In this document: piece after piece, positions 1-5,419 of the stretch
Layout of the letters: every line of letters starts with the position of its first letter
Numbering within the stretch: the first letter of the stretch is position 1
Source: Lautropia sp. SCN 70-15
Lineage (GTDB): Bacteria > Pseudomonadota > Gammaproteobacteria > Burkholderiales > Burkholderiaceae_E
Reading direction: 5' to 3'
Length of the DNA: 7,695 nucleotides
NCBI GenBank assembly: GCA_001724315.1
Contig: MEEC01000123.1
Location: 1 to 7,695, forward strand
Program-made: the position numbers and the translations under genes
The notes under the pieces: model-generated
Seen by the model: only the letters and a program-made list of their open reading frames with translations
What the model was told of the DNA's origin: nothing
The model's database searches: none

Positions 1-462
1 GCGCAGGCGGAACACCTTCTGCAGCACCTGGATGCTCTCCTTGACCGCCCACGCGCTCGGGAAGGGCCCGAAATAGTGGCTGCGCCGGTCGACCGCACCG
101 CGGTAGTAGGCGATGCGCGGAAAGGCGTGGCCCGAGATCTTCAGGTAGGGGTAGGACTTGTCGTCGCGGAACAGGATGTTGTAGCGCGGCGCCCCGGTCT
201 TGATCAGGTTGTTCTCGAGCAGCAGCGCCTCGGCCTCGGACCCGGTGACCGTGATCTCGACGCGCTCGATCTTCTCGATCATCAGCGCGATGCGCGGCGA
301 GTGCGGCCCCTTGTTGAAGTACGAGGAGACCCGCTTCTTCAGGTCGCGCGCCTTGCCGACGTAGAGCAGCGCGTCGTCGGCGCCGATCATCCGGTACACG
401 CCCGGCAGGCTCGGCAACTGCGCCAGGAACTGGCGCAGGTCGAAGGCAGGCTGCTCGGCCAT
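1..462 (-). CDS. uvrC: UvrABC system protein C, N-terminal part (runs off the window)
   Basis: UvrC makes the dual incisions around bulky DNA lesions in nucleotide excision repair, after UvrA/UvrB damage recognition. Only the first 154 codons are present; the frame is open to base 1. The visible part is the GIY-YIG nuclease domain, which makes the 3' incision: GVYRM (21-25, catalytic Tyr23), LYVGKARDLKKRVSSYF (33-49, with Arg39), then the ExEALLLENNLIK block (77-88) that carries the metal-binding Glu, and the conserved PRYNILFRDDKSYPYLKI stretch (92-109). The UVR, RNase H-like and HhH domains would lie outside the window. The ATG at 462-460 shares one base with the nagZ stop (TGATG), which supports this start and suggests coupled translation. 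No good Shine-Dalgarno sequence precedes it. Neighbouring nagZ is functionally unrelated. The family identification is near certain. Confidence 0.96.
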   Translation of the reverse strand, partial: MAEQPAFDLRQFLAQLPSLPGVYRMIGADDALLYVGKARDLKKRVSSYFNKGPHSPRIALMIEKIERVEITVTGSEAEALLLENNLIKTGAPRYNILFRDDKSYPYLKISGHAFPRIAYYRGAVDRRSHYFGPFPSAWAVKESIQVLQKVFRLR

Positions 463-1424
463 CAGTCCCGGAACAGCGCCCCGAGCCGCTTGTCGAAGCC
501 CTTCGGGCGGCTCCAGGGCAGGCGCGCGAGCAGCTCGTCGGCCAGGTCCGGGCGATTGCAGACCAGCACCATGTCGCAGCCGGCCTCGAAGGCCGCGCAG
601 GCGCGCGCGACGATGTCGCCAGCCCCCGACGCCCCCTCCATCGTGAGGTCGTCGCTGAAGATCAGGCCCTTGAAGCCGAGCCGGCCGCGCAGGATCTCCT
701 GCAGCCAGCGCTTCGAGAAACCGGCCGGCTTCTCGTCGACCTTCGGGTAGATCACGTGCGCCGGCATGACCGACAGCAGCGTGTCGCCCAGCCAGTGGTA
801 GGGGGCGGCGTCGTCGGCCAGGATCGCGTCGAGCTCGCGCTCGTCGATGGGCAGCTCGAAGTGGGAGTCGCCGTGCGCGAAGCCGTGGCCGGGGAAGTGC
901 TTGCCGCAGTTGCCCATGCCGCCAAGCAGCAGGCCGTGGTTCAGGCAGCGGGCCAGCATCGCCACCACCCGCGGGTCGGAGTGGAAGGCGCGGTCGCCGA
1001 TCACGCTCGACGGCCCCCAGTCGAGGTCGAGCACCGGCGTGAAGCTCAGGTCCACGCCCACCGCTCGCAATTCCTCGCCGATGGTCCGGCCGATCTCGGT
1101 GGCGCGCCGGCAGGCGCCCAGCACGTCCTCGTCCCACTGGCGGCCGAGCTCGCGCATGGACGGGATCTTGGTGAAGCCCTTGAGGAAGCGCTGCACGCGC
1201 CCGCCCTCGTGGTCCACGCAGATCAGCAGCCGCGGCTTGCGCAGGCGGCGAATCTCCTTGCACAGCTGCTTCAACTGCGCGCGCGACTCGAAGTTGCGCG
1301 CGAAGATGATGACGCCGCCGACCAGCGGGTGCTGCAGCCGCAGCCGCTCGGCATCGGTCAGCGCGGTGCCCTCGATGTCGACGATCACCGGGCCGCGCGA
1401 AAGCTTGGAATCGGTCTTCGGCAC
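462..1424 (-). CDS. nagZ: beta-N-acetylhexosaminidase NagZ (GH3, peptidoglycan recycling)
   Basis: Cytoplasmic glycoside hydrolase family 3 enzyme that removes N-acetylglucosamine from GlcNAc-1,6-anhydroMurNAc-(peptide) during cell-wall recycling. In many Gram-negatives its products influence AmpC beta-lactamase induction. The protein has 320 residues with no signal peptide. Visible motifs are VDHEGGRVQRF (70-80), GKHFPGHG (174-181) followed by the catalytic-dyad loop GDSH (Asp186, His188), MPAHVIY (220-226) and FSDDLTMEGA (256-265); the first Asp, Asp258, is the expected nucleophile. It is about 20 residues shorter than the E. coli enzyme (341), and the difference lies at the C-terminus. The start is GTG at 1424-1422, chosen because AGGAG lies 8 nt upstream (1437-1433), inside the end of acpS, and because GPVIVDIEG aligns with the family N-terminus. 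It starts 2 nt after the acpS stop and its TGA overlaps the uvrC ATG. Confidence 0.96.
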   Translation of the reverse strand: MPKTDSKLSRGPVIVDIEGTALTDAERLRLQHPLVGGVIIFARNFESRAQLKQLCKEIRRLRKPRLLICVDHEGGRVQRFLKGFTKIPSMRELGRQWDEDVLGACRRATEIGRTIGEELRAVGVDLSFTPVLDLDWGPSSVIGDRAFHSDPRVVAMLARCLNHGLLLGGMGNCGKHFPGHGFAHGDSHFELPIDERELDAILADDAAPYHWLGDTLLSVMPAHVIYPKVDEKPAGFSKRWLQEILRGRLGFKGLIFSDDLTMEGASGAGDIVARACAAFEAGCDMVLVCNRPDLADELLARLPWSRPKGFDKRLGALFRD

Positions 1425-1426
1425 GT

Positions 1427-1837
1427 TCAGGACTCCTGCTTGCGTTCGATGATCACGAAGGCGACCGCGCTGTCGACCTCGTCGGACAGCGACACGTGGG
1501 CCACCAGCCCGCGCTCGCGCATGTAGTCGGCCAGCGCATTGCGAGGATGCGCCACCGGCTGGCCGCGGCGGTCGTTGAGCACCTGCAGCGACAGCAGCGT
1601 CATCGGCGCGCGCAGCCCCACGCCGAGCGCCTTGCCGTAAGCCTCCTTGGCGGCGAAGCGCTTGGCCAGGTAGCGCGCCGCGTAGGCCGGGCCGTGGTCG
1701 CCGCGGCCGTGCCGGCGCCGGTACTCGGCCAGCTCGTCCGGCCCCAGCACGCGGCGCGCGAAGCGCTCGCCGTAGCGCGCGAGCAGGTCGCGGATGCGCT
1801 CGACCAGGACGATGTCGGTGCCGATGCCGTGGATCAT
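1427..1837 (-). CDS. acpS: holo-[acyl-carrier-protein] synthase AcpS
   Basis: AcpS transfers 4'-phosphopantetheine from coenzyme A to the conserved serine of apo-ACP, activating it for fatty acid synthesis. The enzyme is a Mg-dependent cytoplasmic homotrimer. The 136-residue protein is close to the usual length for the family (126 in E. coli). It shows the N-terminal GIGTDIV motif (4-10, metal-binding Asp8), the RFAAKEAYGKALG motif (60-72, metal-binding Glu64 of the KEA triplet), and the C-terminal SLSDE (116-120) followed by an AVAFVIIE strand. The same frame stays open upstream to 2149, but that extension runs antisense-like through pdxJ coding and is not AcpS sequence. The start at 1837 is fixed by the MIHGIGTDIV N-terminus and by a 4-nt ATGA overlap with the pdxJ stop. 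Pairing with pdxJ matches the E. coli pdxJ-acpS arrangement. Its own Shine-Dalgarno is weak, so coupling to pdxJ translation is likely. Confidence 0.96.
   Translation of the reverse strand: MIHGIGTDIVLVERIRDLLARYGERFARRVLGPDELAEYRRRHGRGDHGPAYAARYLAKRFAAKEAYGKALGVGLRAPMTLLSLQVLNDRRGQPVAHPRNALADYMRERGLVAHVSLSDEVDSAVAFVIIERKQES
1433..1437 (-). promoter_or_regulatory. Shine-Dalgarno for nagZ (decides a GTG start)
   Basis: AGGAG read on the minus strand, 8 nt before the GTG at 1424. It lies within the last codons of acpS. It is the best Shine-Dalgarno match at any gene start in the window and supports GTG as the nagZ initiation codon. Confidence 0.75.
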
Positions 1838-2595
1838 TTCGCCGGGCCGGTGGCCGCCGCCTCGCGGATCAGGCGCTTCATCTCGCGCACCGCCTCGCGC
1901 ATGCCGACGAACATCGCCCGCGAGACGATCGCGTGGCCGATGTGAAGCTCGCGCACGCCGGCCAGCCGGGCGACCGCCTGCACGTTGAAGTAGTTCAGCG
2001 CGTGACCGGCGTTGAAGCGCATGCCATAGGCCAGGATCGCCTCGCCGGCGGCGCGGATGCGCGCCAGCTCGGCCACCACCGGCGGGCTCTCGGCGTCGCG
2101 CCCGCGCGCGTGGAAGGCGTGCGCGTAGGGCCCGGTGTGGATCTCGCACACCCGCGCGCCGATGCGCCTTGCGGCCTCGACCTGGGGCAGCTCGGCGTCG
2201 ATGAACACGCTGGTGACGATGCCCGAATCGGCCAGCCGGGCGACGACCTCGCGCAGCCGGCTCTCCTGCGACACGATGTCGAGACCGCCCTCGGTGGTGA
2301 CCTCGTGGCGCCCCTCGGGCACCAGCATCGCCATCTCGGGCTTCAGGCCGCAGGCGATGCCGACCATTTCGTCGGTGGCCGCCATCTCCAGGTTCAGCTT
2401 GATGTGCGTGAGCTCGCGCAGGCGGCGCACGTCCTCGTCCTGGATGTGCCGGCGATCCTCGCGCAGGTGCACGGTGATGCCGTCGGCGCCGCCCAGGTGG
2501 GCCTCGACGGCGGCCCAGACCGGGTCCGGCTCCCAGGTGCGGCGCGCCTGGCGCACGGTGGCCACGTGGTCGATGTTGACGCCGAGTTCGATCAT
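1834..2595 (-). CDS. pdxJ: pyridoxine 5'-phosphate synthase PdxJ
   Basis: PdxJ catalyses the ring-closing step of the DXP-dependent vitamin B6 pathway, condensing 1-deoxy-D-xylulose 5-phosphate with 3-amino-2-oxopropyl phosphate to give pyridoxine 5'-phosphate. It is a cytoplasmic TIM-barrel octamer. The 253-residue protein is full length and keeps all the family blocks: GVNIDHVATVRQAR (5-18), ADGITVHLREDRRHIQD (37-53, catalytic His43), KLNLE (66-70, catalytic Glu70), LVPEGRHEVTTEGGLD (91-106), EIHTGPYA (151-158), NAGHALNYFNV (195-205, catalytic His198) and ELHIGHAIVSRAMFVGM (216-232). The ATG at 2595 lies 7 nt after the recO stop with only a poor Shine-Dalgarno, so translation may depend on re-initiation after recO. 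Its TGA overlaps the acpS ATG by 4 nt. Confidence 0.97.
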   Translation of the reverse strand: MIELGVNIDHVATVRQARRTWEPDPVWAAVEAHLGGADGITVHLREDRRHIQDEDVRRLRELTHIKLNLEMAATDEMVGIACGLKPEMAMLVPEGRHEVTTEGGLDIVSQESRLREVVARLADSGIVTSVFIDAELPQVEAARRIGARVCEIHTGPYAHAFHARGRDAESPPVVAELARIRAAGEAILAYGMRFNAGHALNYFNVQAVARLAGVRELHIGHAIVSRAMFVGMREAVREMKRLIREAAATGPAK

Positions 2596-2602
2596 GACGG
2601 TT

Positions 2603-3313
2603 TCAGAGCTTGTGCAGGTCGATCAGGATCTGCCGGGTGTTGAGCGGGGCGCCGTCCAGGTGATGGGCCAGGATGGCGCGCATCAGATATTTTGCCTGCT
2701 GGCGGGCCGCCGCGCTGCCGAAGCGCCCGCCGGCCAGTTCGCGCAGGGTGCTGCCGGCCACCGCCGAGGCCTCGCCCGGCTCGGCCGCCGCGAAGCCGCC
2801 GCCCGGGCTCCATCGGTAGAGCCCGCGATCGTCGATCGGCCGGTCGGCGGCATCGCGCTCCAGGTCGGGGGCATAGCCGGTCTCGCGCAGCAGCAGCCAC
2901 TCGAAGCGGCGCAGGGTCTCGTCGGCCGGCGCGCCGCCCTCGGAGAGCTCGCGCAGCGCCTGCTCGTAGGCGTCGTAGAGCGCCGGATGCGCGTCCTCGC
3001 GCGGCAGCAGCCGCATCAGCAGCTCGTTCAGGTAGAAGGCGCAGAGCAGCGCGTCGCCCTGCGGCGCGGGCAGGCCGCCGGTCCACTCGGCGCCGGTCAG
3101 GGTGCGCAACTCGCGCGCGCCGCTCCAGGTGGCCAGCAGCGGCTGGAACTGCAGCAGCACCGCGCGCAGCGCCGAGCGCGGCCGCTTGGCGCCCTTCGCC
3201 ACCGCCGCGATCCGGCCGTGCTCGCGGGTGAACAGGTCGACGACGAGGCTGGTTTCGCGGTACGGCGTCGAGTGGAGCAGGAAGGCGGGCGCGCTGGTCC
3301 TACTCGTAGCCAT
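2603..3313 (-). CDS. recO: DNA repair protein RecO
   Basis: RecO works with RecF and RecR to load RecA onto SSB-coated gapped DNA and can anneal complementary strands. The 236-residue protein has the N-terminal OB fold (about 9-85), with AFLLHSTPYRETSLVVDLFT at 10-29 and GRIAAVAKGAKRPRSALR at 33-50. The helical C-terminal domain includes LRRFEWLLLRETGY (134-147) and ends with the family signature HHLDGAPLNTRQILIDLHKL (217-236). Only one cysteine (Cys91) is present, so the four-Cys zinc site known in some RecO proteins (e.g. Deinococcus) is absent, as in E. coli. The ATG at 3313-3311 lies inside the 3' end of era, giving a 14-nt overlap. No other start codon lies between it and the conserved LLHSTPYRET segment, so I accept it despite a weak ribosome binding site. 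Confidence 0.94.
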   Translation of the reverse strand: MATSRTSAPAFLLHSTPYRETSLVVDLFTREHGRIAAVAKGAKRPRSALRAVLLQFQPLLATWSGARELRTLTGAEWTGGLPAPQGDALLCAFYLNELLMRLLPREDAHPALYDAYEQALRELSEGGAPADETLRRFEWLLLRETGYAPDLERDAADRPIDDRGLYRWSPGGGFAAAEPGEASAVAGSTLRELAGGRFGSAAARQQAKYLMRAILAHHLDGAPLNTRQILIDLHKL

Positions 3314-4202
3314 AGGCCCGCAGGCTCTGCTCGGTGGCCGCCCAGCCCGACTTCACCTTGACGAACAATTCCAGGTAGACCTTGCAGCCGAAGAGCTTCT
3401 CCAGGTCCTGGCGCGCCTCGGTGGCGATGCGCTTGATCCGCTCGCCGCCTGCGCCCAGCACGATCGGCTTCTGCCCTTCCCGCTCGATCAGGATCGCCGC
3501 GTGGATGCGGCGCAGCTTCGGCAGTTCCTCGAACAGCTCGATCTCGACGGTGCTGTCGTAGGGCACCTCGTCGCCGAGCCGGCGGAAGAGCTTCTCGCGG
3601 ATCAGCTCGGCAGCCAGGAAACGCTCGCTGCGGTCGGTCAGCGAGTCGGGGTCGTACATCGGCGGTCCCTCGGGCAGGCGGGCCGCGCAGAGATCGAGCA
3701 GCAGCGGCACCTGGCGGCCGGTCTTCGCGCTGATCGGCACCACCTCGTCGAAGGCGCGGCAGGCGGTCGCCTTGTTCACCAGCTCGATCAGGCGGGCCTT
3801 GTCGGGCACCGTGTCGACCTTGTTGATGGCCAGCAGCACCGGCCGGTCGGCCGGCAGCAGCTTCGCGATGCGCTCGTCGGCCGGTGTCCAGCCGCGCGCA
3901 TCGCAGACCAGCACGACCACGTCGGCGTCCTCGGCCACCTGCACCGCGGTGCGGTTGAGCACCCGGTTGAGCGCGCCGCCGCTTCGGGTCTGGTAGCCGG
4001 GGCTGTCGATGAACACCAGCTGCGCGTCCGGGCGGGTCACGATGCCGGCGATCCGATGGCGGGTGGTCTGCGGCCGGTCGGAGGTGATCGACAGCTTCTG
4101 GCCGACCATCCGGTTGAGCAGCGTGGACTTGCCGACGTTGGGACGGCCCACGATCGCGACGTGGCCGCTGCGATGGACGATGGGCGAGTCGGGATCGGTC
4201 AT
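3300..4202 (-). CDS. era: ribosome-maturation GTPase Era
   Basis: Era is an essential GTPase that binds the 3' end of 16S rRNA and helps 30S subunit maturation. The 300-residue protein has the full two-domain layout. The GTPase domain carries G1 GRPNVGKS (19-26), G2 PQTTRH (44-49), G3 DSPG (66-69), G4 NKVD (127-130) and G5 SAK (158-160). The C-terminal KH domain (about 205-290) includes IVLGAGGERIKRIATEAR (247-264) with the GxxG loop, and KVYLELFVKVKSGW (274-287). The G3 motif has Ser where Era usually has Thr (DTPG), a mild substitution. The ATG at 4202 follows the rnc stop by 15 nt in the same frame; no clear Shine-Dalgarno is seen. The upstream partner rnc encodes an rRNA-processing enzyme, consistent with co-expression. 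The end overlaps recO by 14 nt. Confidence 0.98.
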   Translation of the reverse strand: MTDPDSPIVHRSGHVAIVGRPNVGKSTLLNRMVGQKLSITSDRPQTTRHRIAGIVTRPDAQLVFIDSPGYQTRSGGALNRVLNRTAVQVAEDADVVVLVCDARGWTPADERIAKLLPADRPVLLAINKVDTVPDKARLIELVNKATACRAFDEVVPISAKTGRQVPLLLDLCAARLPEGPPMYDPDSLTDRSERFLAAELIREKLFRRLGDEVPYDSTVEIELFEELPKLRRIHAAILIEREGQKPIVLGAGGERIKRIATEARQDLEKLFGCKVYLELFVKVKSGWAATEQSLRAYGYE

Positions 4203-4217
4203 GGGTGATGCGCGGGG

Positions 4218-4943
4218 TCAGGCCGCGGCAGGCGCGTCGCCGCGGGCCCGCGCCCGCTTGCGCTCGGCCGGCATCGCCGCCTGCGCCGCCTCGAGCGCGC
4301 GCCGGGCCGCGCCCTGCTCGGCCGCGCGCCGGCTGGCGCCGCTGCCCAGCACCCGGATCTGCAGCTTGGGGATCGCACACTCGACCTCGAACATCTGGCT
4401 GTGCGCCGCGCCGTGCGTGGCCACCACCGAATAGACCGGCAGCGGCAGCTTGCGGCTCTGCAGCCACTCCTGAAGCAGCGTCTTGGCGTCCTTGCCCAGC
4501 GTGAGCGGGTCCACCGAGCGCAGCACCGGCTCGTAGAGCGCGACGATCGCCTTCTCGGCGGCGGGAAAGCCGGCGTCGAGGAAGATCGCGCCGAAGATGC
4601 CCTCGAGCGCGTCGGCCAGGATGGACGGCCGGCGATGCCCGCCGCTGCGCAACTCGCCCTCGCCGAGCTGCAGGTGCTCGGACAGGCCGATGCGCTGGGC
4701 GATCTCGTAGAGCGCCTGCTGCTTGACCAGGTTGGAGCGCAGGCGCGACAGGTCGCCCTCGTCGAGACGGCCGAAGTGGCGGTAGAGCATCGTGGCGACG
4801 ACGCAATTGAGCACCGAGTCGCCGAGGAACTCCAGCCGCTCGTTGTTCGGCTGGCCGAAGCTGCGATGGGTCAGCGCCTGGCGCAGCAGCGCGGCATCGT
4901 CGAAGCGATGGCCGATGAGCTGCTGCAGCCGGTCGAGATCCAT
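4218..4943 (-). CDS. rnc: ribonuclease III
   Basis: RNase III cleaves double-stranded RNA, including the rRNA precursor stems that release 16S and 23S. The 241-residue protein has an N-terminal nuclease domain (about 1-125) with the signature NERLEFLGDSVL (34-45). The four catalytic metal ligands are Glu38, Asp42, Asp111 and Glu114 (ADALEG); the 42-to-111 spacing equals that of E. coli Asp45 to Asp114. A double-stranded RNA-binding domain follows (about 152-222: KTLLQEWLQSRKLPLPVY, then the SGASRRAAEQGAARRALEAA helix). The last ~18 residues are an Ala/Arg/Lys-rich tail that looks disordered. The ATG at 4943 is the first start, 32 nt after the DUF4845 stop, with a poor Shine-Dalgarno. A GC-rich hairpin spans that junction. 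Era follows 15 nt later. Confidence 0.97.
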   Translation of the reverse strand: MDLDRLQQLIGHRFDDAALLRQALTHRSFGQPNNERLEFLGDSVLNCVVATMLYRHFGRLDEGDLSRLRSNLVKQQALYEIAQRIGLSEHLQLGEGELRSGGHRRPSILADALEGIFGAIFLDAGFPAAEKAIVALYEPVLRSVDPLTLGKDAKTLLQEWLQSRKLPLPVYSVVATHGAAHSQMFEVECAIPKLQIRVLGSGASRRAAEQGAARRALEAAQAAMPAERKRARARGDAPAAA

Positions 4944-4963
4944 TCGATGCGCTTGCCGGTGGG

Positions 4964-4994
4964 CGGCAGCCTCGCTCAGTGGCGGCTGCTGCCG
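4964..4994 (-). other. possible hairpin spanning the DUF4845 stop, ahead of rnc
   Basis: On the minus strand CGGCAGC (4994-4988) can pair with GCTGCCG (4970-4964), giving a 7-bp GC stem around a 17-nt loop that holds the DUF4845 TGA (4978-4976). An alternative register pairs GCAGCC with GGCTGC. It has no U-tract, so it is not a typical terminator. E. coli rnc is autoregulated by RNase III cleavage of a leader structure, but this stem is much shorter than usual RNase III sites, so a regulatory role is speculative and chance in a GC-rich genome is quite possible. Confidence 0.25.
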
Positions 4995-5419
4995 TGGTAG
5001 GCGATGACCAGCGACACCGGTCCGGCCAGCTCGATCCGCTTCTCGTAGGCGAAGGAGACCACGGTGGCGCCGTCGACCTTCTCGATGATCAGGTCGCGAC
5101 CCGAGATCGACTTGATGTCGTCGACCGCGGCGAAGCGGTCGAAGGCCACCTGGAGCTCGCGCGCGCTGGGTGCGCCCGAGGTGACCACCTTCTCCACCGC
5201 GCCCTTGATCGCCATGTACTCGAGTGCCGAGGGGACGATGCGCATCGCAACCACCGCGATCGCGATGACCACCGCCGCGACGAACAGCAGGCCGATCAGC
5301 GAGAGGCCCCGCTGGGCGCGCCGGAGCGCCGCTCGGGACGCGAAGCGCGCGGCGCCTGCCGCCGAAACGACCGAACGGGTTGCGACTGCCTTGCTTGCGA
5401 CTGCCTTGCTTGCGCTCAT
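4976..5419 (-). CDS. DUF4845 family single-pass membrane protein, function unknown
   Basis: A 147-residue protein, recognised as DUF4845 from its features and its position between lepB and rnc, where this family usually lies. No function is established. Residues 1-37 are an Ala/Ser-rich basic leader, including a duplicated SKAVA pentapeptide and RRAQR at 33-37. GLSLIGLLFVAAVVIAIAVVAM (38-59) is a single membrane span, followed by RIVPSALEY and a ~78-residue soluble domain, probably periplasmic, rich in alternating strands (RDLIIEKVDGATVVSFAYEK). The RG-LSLIGLLFV junction resembles the N-terminus of type IV pilin-like proteins, but the usual Glu at +5 is Gly43. The frame is open further upstream inside lepB, yet the start is set at 5419 by an ATGA overlap with the lepB stop and by GGAAG 6 nt upstream (5430-5426). 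It could be a signal-peptidase or envelope-associated factor, inferred from position only. Confidence 0.85.
   Translation of the reverse strand: MSASKAVASKAVATRSVVSAAGAARFASRAALRRAQRGLSLIGLLFVAAVVIAIAVVAMRIVPSALEYMAIKGAVEKVVTSGAPSARELQVAFDRFAAVDDIKSISGRDLIIEKVDGATVVSFAYEKRIELAGPVSLVIAYHGSSRH
5380..5414 (-). repeat. 15-bp tandem repeat, 2.3 copies, in the DUF4845 leader
   Basis: On the plus strand TGCGACTGCCTTGCT occurs perfectly at 5381-5395 and again at 5396-5410. One matching base on the left and four on the right extend the period to 5380-5414. Being a multiple of three, it keeps the frame and duplicates a five-residue unit (SKAVA) near the start of the DUF4845 protein. It probably arose by slippage and is likely to vary in copy number between strains. 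Confidence 0.85.

Noticed and set aside
76..1526. Several plus-strand open frames opposite uvrC and nagZ
   Set aside because: They run antisense to conserved coding sequence, show no domain-like sequence, and are a usual by-product of high GC.
1838..2149. N-terminal extension of the acpS frame into pdxJ
   Set aside because: The extra residues are Arg/Ala-rich shadow sequence. AcpS begins at MIHGIGTDIV, which coincides with the ATGA overlap.
2135..3361. Long plus-strand open frame (408 codons) antisense to pdxJ, recO and era
   Set aside because: Its translation is low-complexity Arg/Ala/Gln-rich with no recognisable domain, as expected opposite GC-rich genes with strong third-position bias. 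The minus strand is fully explained by conserved proteins.
3097..4806. 569-codon minus-strand open frame crossing rnc, era and recO
   Set aside because: It is an out-of-frame shadow of three well-identified genes; the product is Arg/Pro/Ala-rich and has no family motif.
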